The notes beneath the pieces were generated by a model that saw only the letters and a list, made by a program, of their open reading frames with translations, did not search any database and was not told the DNA's origin. From Nostoc sp. MG11 (GTDB taxonomy: Bacteria; Cyanobacteriota; Cyanobacteriia; Cyanobacteriales; Nostocaceae), in NCBI RefSeq assembly GCF_014904695.1, contig NZ_JACXXN010000010.1, positions 1 through 64,000 of the forward strand: DNA of 64,000 bases, written 5' to 3'. The position numbers and the translations under genes are program-made. This document shows positions 18,433 through 27,105 of the stretch, one piece after another. Numbering within the stretch: position 1 is the first letter of the stretch; each line of letters opens with the position of its first letter.

Positions 18433-19575
18433 TTAGCACTGGGCATTCAAAACTTCTCTAGCAGCAATGCAATCGAGTTGAATTTGTGTTTTCAGGGCTT
18501 CTAGAGAAGGAAATTTTTGCTCAGGTCGTAAAAATTTTGCTAGTTGCACAACCAGCTTTTTGCCATATAAGTCACCAGACCACTCAAACAAATGTACTTC
18601 CGCAGATGAATAAGTACCATTCACAGTTGGGCGGTTGCCGATATTCATTACCCCCAAGATCTCAGCAGGACTTGCATTTGGTGGGTCACCGAGATTGGAG
18701 ACGCGAACAGCATAAACTCCTTGGCGAGGCAAAAACTTTTCTTTTGGGAGTTGGAGGTTGGCGGTGGGAAAGCCGATAGTTCTGCCCAGTTGTTGACCTT
18801 GAACAACAACACCGATTAGGGTGTAAGGGCGTCCTAGTAATAGATTTGCGTTTTCAATGTCGCCGCGCTCAAGTGTTTGGCGGATTAGTGAAGTGCTAAT
18901 ACGCGCTTGCTGTGTTTGAGCAATGTTAACATCACTGCTTTGTGGGGATACGCCTGTATAATTTTGCAAGGGAACGATAGTAACTGGAATACCGTACTTA
19001 GCGGCGAGTAATTGCAAATCTTTAGCTGTACCACTGCGTTTTTCACCAAAACAAAAATCTTCACCGATACTAATTTGCTGACATCGCAGTTGTTGCACGA
19101 GAATTTTTTCTACGAACTCTTCGGGGGTTAAAGCAGATAATTCTTTATCAAAAGGCAGCAGTACCAGTTGTTCTACCCCAAGCGATCGCAATTGTTCGAC
19201 TTTTTCATCCAGTGGCGTTAATAAAGTCCGGGGTTGTCCCGTAAAAAACTCCTGTGGATGAGGATGAAAGGTGACAACTGTCGAGTATACACGTTCGTTT
19301 GGTGATGCTAGGGGTGCAGAAGAGGAGGAAATGGGAGGATAAGATGATGGCGGAAATGAAGAATTCCTTTCTCTTTCAATTTCCCCTGCTCCCCCTCTTC
19401 CCTTCTCCTCCTCTCCCTCTTGTCTCCTTGCTTGCTGCAAAACTGGTTGAATTACTCTTTGATGACCAAGATGGACACCGTCAAACTTGCCAAGAGCAAC
19501 AGCGGTTGGTGTTAGAGCCAGTTCGGTCGAAGAAGCAACCCACACAGAACACCCATTTTGAGACAGATTTAGCAC
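18433..19575 (-). CDS. ribF: Bifunctional riboflavin kinase / FAD synthetase with low-complexity insert
   Basis: RibF phosphorylates riboflavin to FMN and adenylates FMN to FAD. The N-terminal FAD synthetase part has ALGKFDGVHLGHQRVI (about 27-42) and ISTSLIRQTLERGD. The C-terminal kinase part has TIGFPTANLQLP (near 262) and MNIGNRPTV. At 380 aa it is longer than the usual 310-330. The excess is a charged and Ser/Pro-rich insert at about 52-92 (EGEEEKGRGGAGEIERERNS, then a run of Pro and Ser) encoded by a C-rich strand repeat (about 19310-19430). The insert lies in a surface loop after the first helix and may be tolerated. The start is GTG. Confidence 0.92.
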   Translation of the reverse strand: MLNLSQNGCSVWVASSTELALTPTAVALGKFDGVHLGHQRVIQPVLQQARRQEGEEEKGRGGAGEIERERNSSFPPSSYPPISSSSAPLASPNERVYSTVVTFHPHPQEFFTGQPRTLLTPLDEKVEQLRSLGVEQLVLLPFDKELSALTPEEFVEKILVQQLRCQQISIGEDFCFGEKRSGTAKDLQLLAAKYGIPVTIVPLQNYTGVSPQSSDVNIAQTQQARISTSLIRQTLERGDIENANLLLGRPYTLIGVVVQGQQLGRTIGFPTANLQLPKEKFLPRQGVYAVRVSNLGDPPNASPAEILGVMNIGNRPTVNGTYSSAEVHLFEWSGDLYGKKLVVQLAKFLRPEQKFPSLEALKTQIQLDCIAAREVLNAQC

Positions 19576-19717
19576 GTGGATTCTGGATTTTAGGTTTATT
19601 TTAGCTATCAGCAGGAAGCTACTCTATGGTAAACCGCCTTGAGGAGGACAGCTCTCGTGCTGAAAGCTCTTGATCACCAATCTAATCTAAAATCTACAAT
19701 TGCTTCGACTGCAACCT

Positions 19718-20614
19718 TTAGGCGGAAAACTTGCTGACAGGAAAAGATTCTGATAAGGGAGCTGAGACAGGAACCTGGAGTACCATTCCTTCGCGTGCCA
19801 TAATTGCACCAGAAAATTTCGCTGCTGCTTGTTCTCCTACACAATCTAAAAAATCGTCATTGTGTGCGGGGTCGTGATGATAAATCACTAAAGTTTTAAC
19901 GTTAGCAGCTTCGGCTACTTTTACAGCTTCTTGCCAAGTAGAATGTCCCCAGCCAATTTTTGGAGATTTTGGACAATGGTATTCGTCATCAGTATAGGTG
20001 GAATCGTAGATCAAAATGTCGGCATTACGAGATAACCACAGCACATTTTCATCCAATCGGTCAGGATAATGTTCAGTATCGGTAATGTAAACAGCAGCAC
20101 CACCAAGCCAGTTGACTCGGTATCCGACAGCTTCACCCGGATGGTTTAAAGGTGATGTTTCTACAGTAATGTCATCAATGTATATAGGTTGCCCTGATTG
20201 AATGTCGTGGAAATTTAAATTGGCTTGCATAATCTGCAAGGGTACAGGAAAATTCGGGTGGAGCATTTGGTCATTCAACCGCTGTTCTATGGTGGAACCA
20301 TCGGGAGCGATCGCGCCATAGATATGAAAGTTGTTCCCTTTGACAAATCCTGGACTAAAAAAGGGAAAACCCTGCATGTGATCCCAATGCGAGTGGGTGA
20401 AAAATATATGAGCTTCTGTAGGCATTTGGCGCAACAAAGATTGCCCCAAAACATGCAGTCCTGTACCACCATCGAAGATTAAGCGTTTACCGCCCACTTG
20501 CATCTCAACGCAAGGGGTATTACCGCCGTAACGGACGGTGTGTGGCCCTGGACTGGGGATGCTGCCGCGAACGCCCCAAAATTGCACAGTAAATTTGTTC
20601 TCTATCCTAGACAT
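19718..20614 (-). CDS. MBL-fold metal-dependent hydrolase
   Basis: A metallo-beta-lactamase-fold hydrolase, 298 aa. The N-terminus VQFWGVRGSIPSPGP and YGGNTPCVEM is typical of a family often linked to signalling hydrolases or phosphodiesterases. The zinc motif THSHWDHMQGFPFF is at about 73-86, with later ligands in SPLNHPGEAVGYR, YDSTYTDDEY (about 203) and LVIYHHDPAHNDD (about 250). The specific substrate is unknown. It is a single gene, separated from ribF by about 140 bp. Confidence 0.85.
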   Translation of the reverse strand: MSRIENKFTVQFWGVRGSIPSPGPHTVRYGGNTPCVEMQVGGKRLIFDGGTGLHVLGQSLLRQMPTEAHIFFTHSHWDHMQGFPFFSPGFVKGNNFHIYGAIAPDGSTIEQRLNDQMLHPNFPVPLQIMQANLNFHDIQSGQPIYIDDITVETSPLNHPGEAVGYRVNWLGGAAVYITDTEHYPDRLDENVLWLSRNADILIYDSTYTDDEYHCPKSPKIGWGHSTWQEAVKVAEAANVKTLVIYHHDPAHNDDFLDCVGEQAAAKFSGAIMAREGMVLQVPVSAPLSESFPVSKFSA

Positions 20615-20901
20615 GGGTGTTGGCTTGCTGGACTGAGCGGGCGATAAATCAAAAAAATTGTCACTTGTTTTGTCTAAGTTTATGCTGTCTCACTGCTAAA
20701 AGCAGAGGATGATTTATTGGTAAAACAGCATACTCTGTTTCCGGCTGGTTTTGTGACGTGATTAAGGTAAAACAAAGCACAAGTTTCAAGTTGTTACTGC
20801 GTATTTACATCGGTTATCTCAAGACTGCCCCTACTTTATAGCCTACATTTTCCTGTGATGCATTTGACTAACCTCAAATCGTTGTCTATAGATAAAATGA
20901 T

Positions 20902-21699
20902 TCAGGTAAACTTAAATTCCCACTGAGATAATTTATCTAGTCCGGTTGCGTAAGTAAGATTGTATTGTAATGGTGTTATACTGATGTGGTTTTTACGGAT
21001 AACGTGTACATCTAGGGGGATGTTTTGAGGCAAGTTTAACCCTGATGGGGGTTCCACATCTTCGATTACTTCTCCGGTTAACCAGTAGTACGTTTTTCCA
21101 CGGGGATCGACTCGCTTATCAAATACATCAATGTAGCGCCGCACTCCCTGACGAGTAAGAGTGACTCCGGCAATTTCTTCCCACTTAACAGCAGGAATAT
21201 TAACGTTGAGCAACATCAAATCTGGTAAAGGCTTTTGTGCTAATTGCTGCACTAAAATTTTGGCAAAATTAGCAGCGGGTTGAAAGTCCTTAGAAGTGTG
21301 ACTGGTAAGACTCAGCGCCACACTGGGAATGCCTTCAATTAAACCTTCCATTGCCGCGGAAACTGTACCGGAATAAAGAATTTCCGTTCCCAAATTCGCA
21401 CCTTGATTAATGCCAGAAAGAACCAAGTCGGGCGGAGATTCTAGCAAAGCCCACAGGGCCAATTTCACACAATCTGAAGGAGTGCCATCACAAGCCCAGG
21501 CATTGACCGCAGGATGAAAAAGTGCATCAACAATTTCGGCGCGAATGGGTTGGTGCATGGTTAGTCCATGTCCAGTTGCCGATCGCTCCCGATCTGGGCA
21601 AACTACGCTTACATCATGGCCTGCTTCTGCCAAGCAGTTAGCTAGAGTACGAATACCTAGGGCAGAAATACCATCATCATTGCTAATCAGTAATTTCAT
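20902..21699 (-). CDS. surE: 5'/3'-nucleotidase SurE
   Basis: A metal-dependent nucleoside monophosphatase, about 265 aa, involved in nucleotide turnover and stationary-phase survival. The N-terminal [17 protein letters not shown] has the two metal-binding aspartates, followed by [32 protein letters not shown] (about 77-88) and [28 protein letters not shown] (about 95-122), all hallmarks of SurE. I use the ATG at 21699. An ATG two codons upstream (21705) is created by the TAGTCAT tandem repeat that abuts the gene. Confidence 0.95.
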   Translation of the reverse strand: MKLLISNDDGISALGIRTLANCLAEAGHDVSVVCPDRERSATGHGLTMHQPIRAEIVDALFHPAVNAWACDGTPSDCVKLALWALLESPPDLVLSGINQGANLGTEILYSGTVSAAMEGLIEGIPSVALSLTSHTSKDFQPAANFAKILVQQLAQKPLPDLMLLNVNIPAVKWEEIAGVTLTRQGVRRYIDVFDKRVDPRGKTYYWLTGEVIEDVEPPSGLNLPQNIPLDVHVIRKNHISITPLQYNLTYATGLDKLSQWEFKFT

Positions 21700-22001
21700 A
21701 GTCATTAGTCATTAGTCATTGGTCATTTGTCTTTGAAGTTCTGTTTGCCAGTTTGCCTTTAGGTGTTCCCTGCGGGATCTTGCTACAGACTTCTCTCTTT
21801 GTCATTGGTCATTTGTCAATGTCAAGGGTCACAAGTTTAGAACAAAAAATATACATACATTCAGTTAACTCTAAACTGGTAAACATAAAGTCTAGCTTCG
21901 ACCCTTACCTTTGATTTCAGCAATGGCACAATGCTCAGGTGATTTGTTGAGCAGTCTTGAGCTTTGGACTATAGACTAATGACTAATGACTAATGACTAA
22001 T
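21700..22001. repeat. Intergenic region with two TAGTCAT/TGACTAA tandem repeat tracts
   Basis: Heptamer repeats flank this divergent gap: TAGTCAT units at 21700-21728 beside surE, more at about 21798-21818, and TGACTAA units at 21974-22001 just before pheS. The two tracts are reverse complements of each other, so they could pair. The surE-pheS promoters must lie between them; I see no clear -10/-35 pair. Confidence 0.65.
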
Positions 22002-22007
22002 TAACCA

Positions 22008-23000
22008 ATGACTAGCAATTTAGAGGCTCAACTTTTAGCACTGCGGCAAGAAGGAGAAAAAGCGATCGCAGCCGCCGATACCCTAGAACGCCTAGAAGAA
22101 CTCAGAGTAAGCTATCTGGGTAAAAAAGGGCAACTGGGGGCACTGTTGCGGAGTATGGGGCAAATGAGTGCAGAGGAACGACCGAAAATTGGGGCGATCG
22201 CCAATACAGTCAAAGAGTCCCTGCAAACTAGTTTAGACCAGCAACGCGCCGCCTTAGAAGCCGCGCAAATTGAGGCACAGCTAGAGGCTGAAACTTTAGA
22301 TGTGACTATGCCGGGAATTTACCGCCCTCAAGGTCGCATCCATCCCTTAAATGGCATTATTGACCGGGCGCTGGATATCTTTGTCGGTATGGGCTATACG
22401 GTGGCTCAAGGGCCAGAAATGGAAACAGATTATTATAATTTCGAGGCTCTCAATACCCCACCTGACCACCCCGCCCGTGATATGCAGGATACTTTCTACC
22501 TGCCAGATGGTAATCTCCTACGTACTCATACATCGTCAGTGCAAATTCGTTACATGGAAAGAGAGGAGCCACCCATCCGGGTTGTTGCTCCTGGGCGAGT
22601 TTATCGGCGAGATAATGTAGACGCCACTCACTCAGCAGTTTTCCATCAAATAGAACTTTTAGCAATTGACGAGGGATTAACTTTTACCGACCTCAAAGGC
22701 ACAATTAAGGTATTTCTACAGGCAGTATTTGGCGATTTGCCAATTCGCTTCCGCGCCAGTTATTTCCCGTTTACCGAACCCTCGGCTGAAGTAGATTTGC
22801 AGTGGAATGGGCGCTGGTTGGAGGTGATGGGCTGCGGTATGGTCGATCCAAATGTACTCAAGTCTGTGGGTTACGACCCAGAAGTTTATACCGGGTTTGC
22901 TGCCGGTTTTGGTGTAGAACGCTTTGCAATGGTGTTACACCAAATTGACGATATTCGCCGCTTATACGCTAGCGATTTGCGTTTTTTGCAGCAGTTTTAG
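22008..23000 (+). CDS. pheS: Phenylalanyl-tRNA synthetase alpha subunit
   Basis: The alpha subunit of the heterotetrameric class II synthetase that charges tRNA-Phe, 330 aa as usual. An N-terminal coiled coil (about 1-85, with [19 protein letters not shown]) is followed by the catalytic core: [19 protein letters not shown], the motif 2 region TSSVQIRYM / [25 protein letters not shown], the substrate loop [11 protein letters not shown], and motif 3 [22 protein letters not shown] at the C-terminus. The start follows a tandem repeat with no good ribosome binding site. pheT is not adjacent, as often in cyanobacteria. Confidence 0.97.
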   Translation: MTSNLEAQLLALRQEGEKAIAAADTLERLEELRVSYLGKKGQLGALLRSMGQMSAEERPKIGAIANTVKESLQTSLDQQRAALEAAQIEAQLEAETLDVTMPGIYRPQGRIHPLNGIIDRALDIFVGMGYTVAQGPEMETDYYNFEALNTPPDHPARDMQDTFYLPDGNLLRTHTSSVQIRYMEREEPPIRVVAPGRVYRRDNVDATHSAVFHQIELLAIDEGLTFTDLKGTIKVFLQAVFGDLPIRFRASYFPFTEPSAEVDLQWNGRWLEVMGCGMVDPNVLKSVGYDPEVYTGFAAGFGVERFAMVLHQIDDIRRLYASDLRFLQQF

Positions 23001-23135
23001 GCAATTGCAAGGTCAATCAGTTATTAGTGAACAGTTATCAGTAAAGTTGATAACTGTTCATTGTTTTAATAGTCAACGAAATTGTACCAGAATAAATTTG
23101 GTAAGCTATTAGTATCTAACTTCTATTGAAGCGAT

Positions 23136-23738
23136 ATGACTGCAATCACTGGCAAACGTCTAACGCTTGAGGAATATTTGAAGTATGACGATGGCACGGA
23201 TAGCCAGTATGAACTGGTGGCAGGTGAGTTAGTTGCAATGCCACCCGAAAGCCCAAAAAATGTCCAGATATCTCTCTTTTTGCTAGTAAATTTCCTCAAG
23301 TTCGTCCCGTTCAATCGGTTGAGTAACAAAGCTGAAATTGTTGTTGCTGGTTCTCGTGCGACAACTCGCATTCCTGATCTTGTTGTGCTAACAGATGAAC
23401 TAGCAAAAGCTTTACAAGGCTCAACGAGATCCACAATTACTTTGGATATGCCACCTCCAGCACTGGTTATCGAAGTCGTTTCTCCTGGCAAAGCTAATGA
23501 AGACCGGGACTATCGCTACAAACGTTCCGAGTATGCTGCAAGAGGAATTGCTGAATATTGGATTGTTGACCCCCAAATGAACAGGATTACTGTACTAACA
23601 TTAGTTGATGGGCTTTATGAAGAAACTGTATTTGTAGGAAACACATTAATTGTTTCTACTATCTTCACAGAATTACAGCTAACCGCAGAGCAAATACTCA
23701 ACGCTGGAGAAAGCCATGCGGGTGATGCCATTTGTTAG
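23136..23738 (+). CDS. Uma2 family (DUF820) endonuclease-like protein
   Basis: A 200-residue PD-(D/E)XK-fold protein of the Uma2/DUF820 family, which is greatly expanded in cyanobacteria. Visible motifs are RLTLEEYLKYDDGTDSQYELVAGELVAMPPES (about 7-38), RIPDLVVLTDELA (about 79), ALVIEVVSPGKANEDRDYRYKRSEYAARGIAEYWIVDP (about 110-147); the D, E and K in these form the presumed nuclease site. Biological role is not established; many copies are thought to be mobile-element or stress related. Confidence 0.88.
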   Translation: MTAITGKRLTLEEYLKYDDGTDSQYELVAGELVAMPPESPKNVQISLFLLVNFLKFVPFNRLSNKAEIVVAGSRATTRIPDLVVLTDELAKALQGSTRSTITLDMPPPALVIEVVSPGKANEDRDYRYKRSEYAARGIAEYWIVDPQMNRITVLTLVDGLYEETVFVGNTLIVSTIFTELQLTAEQILNAGESHAGDAIC

Positions 23739-23970
23739 TTTAAATTTAAAAAGAAGACAGATGAAGTGATTTTAGAGATGCGATCGCCCAGTTTTCTTGC
23801 GCGGTCGCCGCTATTGCTTCTGGTAAAAGCCTTGGTATATACGCCTCAAGATACTTAGAATCTTACACTCAAAGTAGTATCTTTTCTAGTTATCAATTTA
23901 AATATATTTACGATGTATAATTAGCTAACTTTTATATTATAAGTGTAATCATTCAATTCAATATATACTT
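23739..23970. other. Intergenic, no feature recognised
   Basis: The left half contains two HIP1-like blocks around GCGATCGCCC and GCGCGGTCGCC. The right half is strongly AT-rich and leads into the next small gene. No gene is supported. Confidence 0.4.
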
Positions 23971-24318
23971 ATGAATGCCGCTGAAATAATATATTTTACT
24001 TTAGCAAAATATAAATTAGATCCTAGTGCTCAACATTATTTAGTCATAGTAGATGCAATGCAAAAGTATCAGGCTAACCCTCCTGATATTTTTATTAATG
24101 ATATGAAGGATGCAAACTACATCTCAAAGTATGAAAATTTAACAATTTATAAACAATATTCTTTTGAGGAAGATAGATTAATCAGTCTAGATGATTTATA
24201 TCATAAATTTATTATGTGTCCTAACGGTGTAACTTCTGACAATTTTCAACAAGTATTAAGAGAATATAAAAATGAATTTACAAGAAATCCTAACATCATA
24301 GATCCATTTGATATTTAG
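23971..24318 (+). CDS. Hypothetical protein, 115 aa
   Basis: I do not recognise this protein. It is soluble and Tyr/Asn/Asp rich, starts MNAAEIIYFTLAKYKLDP, and contains HYLVIVDAMQKYQANPPDIF and LDDLYHKFIMCPNGVTSDNF. There is no signal peptide or membrane helix. The coding region is markedly more AT-rich than its neighbours, which may point to recent transfer. It ends directly at a decayed fragment of the S9 peptidase gene and lies upstream of a DUF433/DUF5615 pair, so this stretch looks like an inserted accessory island. Confidence 0.55.
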   Translation: MNAAEIIYFTLAKYKLDPSAQHYLVIVDAMQKYQANPPDIFINDMKDANYISKYENLTIYKQYSFEEDRLISLDDLYHKFIMCPNGVTSDNFQQVLREYKNEFTRNPNIIDPFDI

Positions 24319-24392
24319 CGATTTTCTGGTCTAGTAAAGCCATTTCCTTCATCGCTGTTACATATTGCACAAGTAAACCAGCCTGCTGTAAC
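24317..24392 (-). pseudogene. Fragment copy of the neighbouring S9 peptidase gene
   Basis: About 76 bp here match 25245-25322, within the peptidase C-terminus, with roughly 80 percent identity and small indels. On the minus strand the fragment reads QQAGLLVQYV, then after a frame change SDEGNGFTRPENR, against QQAGLPVQYVLYPDEGHGFARPENR region residues in the intact gene. It is a dead duplicate, probably left when the toxin-antitoxin segment arrived or by an unequal duplication. Confidence 0.8.
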
Positions 24393-24445
24393 CAGAACTA
24401 TTGGTAAACTAGAAGCAACGCCAGTTCTGCTGAGGGATTCGTTCT

Positions 24446-24739
24446 ATGTTTGCTGAAACTTCCTCGCGCTACGTTACCCGCAACCCTGAAATTTTGAGTG
24501 GAGAGCCAATTATTATAGGTACTCGCACATCTGTTCGTGCCATTGTCGGTTTGTGGCGACTGGGGATTATGCCAGAAGAAATCCTGAACCATTTGCCGCA
24601 TTTAACGCTGGCACAAGTGTTTGATTCCTTGAGTTTTTATCTCGATCATCAAGCAGAGATTAATGAATACATTGAGCGAAACCGAGTACCCGATGAATTA
24701 ATACATCCATCTGTAAAAGCTATATTGGGCCAATCGTGA
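24446..24739 (+). CDS. DUF433 antitoxin-like protein
   Basis: A 97-residue DUF433 protein. The core RYVTRNPEILSGEPIIIGTRTSVRAIVGLWRLG and the helix-turn-helix-like MPEEILNHLPHLTLAQVFDSLSFYLDHQAEIN are the usual DUF433 signature. Members of this family are VapB-like antitoxins encoded just before a DUF5615 PIN-like protein. Its TGA overlaps the GTG start of that gene by 4 bases, as expected for coupling. Confidence 0.9.
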   Translation: MFAETSSRYVTRNPEILSGEPIIIGTRTSVRAIVGLWRLGIMPEEILNHLPHLTLAQVFDSLSFYLDHQAEINEYIERNRVPDELIHPSVKAILGQS

Positions 24740-25080
24740 CGGTTTTTACTGCACTTTATAACGATGAGGACATGTCAGCGTTGGTTGCTACACTGTTACG
24801 TTCGCGCGGTCTGGATATCACAACTGTTTCGGAACAAGCAACCCTCGGCAAAACTGACCGCGAACAACTTGAATTTGCAACTTCTGTAGGCAGATGTATT
24901 CTGACACATAACCGTGTCGATTTTGAGCGGTTGCATCTCCAGTATCTAGAGGAGAATAGAGAACATTTTGGTATTATCGTTGTGCCTCAAAAAAACGCTT
25001 ATGAAGTGGCGCAACGGATTGGTATTCTAGTAAGCACACTAACGGCTGATGAAATTAGAAATCAGTTGTTGTATGCATGA
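24736..25080 (+). CDS. DUF5615 PIN-like toxin
   Basis: A 114-residue PIN-like protein of the DUF5615 family, the probable RNase partner of the DUF433 protein. It shows TALYNDEDMSALVATLLRSRGLDI (about 3-26), the acidic GKTDREQLEFATSVGRCILTHNRVDFERLH core (about 37-66), and a C-terminal IIVVPQKNAYEVAQRI. Asp residues near positions 10, 40 and 60 are candidates for the metal site. The start is GTG and overlaps the upstream stop. Confidence 0.88.
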   Translation: MTVFTALYNDEDMSALVATLLRSRGLDITTVSEQATLGKTDREQLEFATSVGRCILTHNRVDFERLHLQYLEENREHFGIIVVPQKNAYEVAQRIGILVSTLTADEIRNQLLYA

Positions 25081-25143
25081 ATTATTCCAAAGTAAAAATA
25101 TTAAGGTGGTCAGTGAATGACACTAACCACACTTTTTGAGACT

Positions 25144-27030
25144 TTATTTAACTACTCCTGAATGACCTGGGATATCTCCCAAAGGTTCAAATCTACCACC
25201 TAAGTATTTGGCGAGAAACTCCTCAGCGATCGCATAAAAATGCAAGCGATTTTCTGGTCTAGCAAAACCATGTCCTTCATCGGGGTAAAGTACATATTGC
25301 ACTGGTAAACCAGCTTGCTGCATGGCTGTGACAATTTGGTCACTTTCTGACTGTTTCACCCGTGGATCGTTTGCACCTTGACCGATGAGCAAAGGTTTTT
25401 GAATGCGGTCAGCAAAAAATAAAGGCGATCGCGATTTGAGAAACTCCTGTTCTGTCTCTAAATTACCAACACGGTGATAAAGCATTGCTTTGAGTGGTTC
25501 CCAATAAGGCGGTATAGTTTGGATCAGGGTAATCAAGCTACTTGGGCCTACAATATCTACACCAGCGGCAAAAACTTCTGGTGTAAAAGTCAATCCCACT
25601 AAGGTAGCGTAACCACCATAAGAACCACCCATAATTGCAATCTTTTGCGGATCGGAAATACCTTGTTCTACTAACCAGTTAATACTGTCAATCAAGTCGT
25701 CGTGCATTTTGCCAGCCCATTCGCGATTGCCAGCATTCACAAATGCTTTACCATAGCCAGTGGAACCGCGATAATTAACTTGCAGCACAGCATAACCTCG
25801 GTTAGCTAGCCATTGTGCCTCCGGATCTAAACCCCATGTATCCCGCACCCAAGGGCCACCGTGAACTAGCAATACTGTTGGTAGATTCTGGGCAGGTATA
25901 CCCACCGGAGTTGTTAAGTAACCGTGGATAGTCAAACCATCCCGTGCCTCGAAGCTAATTGGTTGCATTAATGCTAACTGCAACCCTTCAAGTTTAGGTT
26001 GGTTACTAAAGAGAAAAGTGCTAGTTTTCGACTCTCGGTTGTAAGAATAGTAATAAACTGGGCCATTGTCAGTGTTGTAAGCCACTAGCCAAGTTTTGTC
26101 TTCTAAGTCGCGGCTAATTAGAGAAAACTCTCCAGGACGCACCTTGGCAAGTTCCTCAAAATCAGCGGCGATACTCTGGTCGATTATTTGCCATTCCTGT
26201 TTGTCTTTATAAAAAGAAATTGCTTGGATAACTCGCGTTAATGGCTGGATAATTATCCCCGCGACATCATACTGTTTATCTTCAGTAATGACAGTTTCCT
26301 GATGAGTATCTAAGTCAATAGCTAGCAGACGTAGGGCGTTGGCGTCGTGATTGCCTTCAATATAAAGTGTTTTACCATCAGCCGAAAAGCTAACAGCACT
26401 CCCTTCCTCCTCCGGCCCCCAGTGGCGGAGAATTTCCCACTGTTGGTCTGGCGTTTTCAATAACAAGTCGTAACCACCATCAGGAGTGCTAGCTGTGGCT
26501 GCACGTACTTGCAACTTGGCATCCTCTGTCCAACTGATAATGTTACCGGGGTTGTCAGTGTCGAACTCAACTGCACCATTTTTCAGGTTTATACGGTATA
26601 TATCAAACTTTTGAGGATTGTTTAAGTTCATCCCTACCAGTACTTGATCTGGAAATTTGGGTTCCAGTCCCACTACTTCGGCTTTTACACCCTGGAATGG
26701 AGTTAGGTCACGCACAATCTTTGACTGAACATTAACCAAGTAGAGGTGAAAGTTTTCGTCACCGTCCGAGTCTTGCATATAAATCAACTGGTCGGCGTTA
26801 TAAGTCCAGAAGAAAATGCGGACGCCACGTTTTTTATCAGCAGTTAGTATTTGGTCGTCTTCTTGTCCTACTGTTCGCAACCAGACTTGTAAGACATTGT
26901 TTTCGTCTGGGGCGATATAAGCCAAGTACTTGCCATCAGGCGAGAGTCGTGGGCTAGTTTTTTCAGGGTTCCCAAAGAGAATTTCGCGTGGAATCAGGGT
27001 TGGTAGTGCGGTTGCTTGTGCAGATGACAT
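25144..27030 (-). CDS. S9 family (prolyl oligopeptidase-like) serine peptidase
   Basis: A 628-residue peptidase with an N-terminal WD40-like/beta-propeller part (repeats such as RLSPDGKYLAYIAP and SFSADGKTLYIEG) and a C-terminal alpha/beta hydrolase. The nucleophile is in IMGGSYGGYATL (near 470), the acid in GQGANDPRVKQSE (near 553), and the catalytic His in DEGHGFARPENR (near 586). It resembles acyl-aminoacyl or dipeptidyl peptidases and probably degrades oligopeptides. No signal peptide is visible, so it is likely cytosolic. Confidence 0.93.
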   Translation of the reverse strand: MSSAQATALPTLIPREILFGNPEKTSPRLSPDGKYLAYIAPDENNVLQVWLRTVGQEDDQILTADKKRGVRIFFWTYNADQLIYMQDSDGDENFHLYLVNVQSKIVRDLTPFQGVKAEVVGLEPKFPDQVLVGMNLNNPQKFDIYRINLKNGAVEFDTDNPGNIISWTEDAKLQVRAATASTPDGGYDLLLKTPDQQWEILRHWGPEEEGSAVSFSADGKTLYIEGNHDANALRLLAIDLDTHQETVITEDKQYDVAGIIIQPLTRVIQAISFYKDKQEWQIIDQSIAADFEELAKVRPGEFSLISRDLEDKTWLVAYNTDNGPVYYYSYNRESKTSTFLFSNQPKLEGLQLALMQPISFEARDGLTIHGYLTTPVGIPAQNLPTVLLVHGGPWVRDTWGLDPEAQWLANRGYAVLQVNYRGSTGYGKAFVNAGNREWAGKMHDDLIDSINWLVEQGISDPQKIAIMGGSYGGYATLVGLTFTPEVFAAGVDIVGPSSLITLIQTIPPYWEPLKAMLYHRVGNLETEQEFLKSRSPLFFADRIQKPLLIGQGANDPRVKQSESDQIVTAMQQAGLPVQYVLYPDEGHGFARPENRLHFYAIAEEFLAKYLGGRFEPLGDIPGHSGVVK

Positions 27031-27105
27031 ATTTTCATTCTCTACTTGACTCCCTTATTGTCACTTGGTAGAGAACATGACAATTCATCCCATTGGGTGA
27101 ACCTA

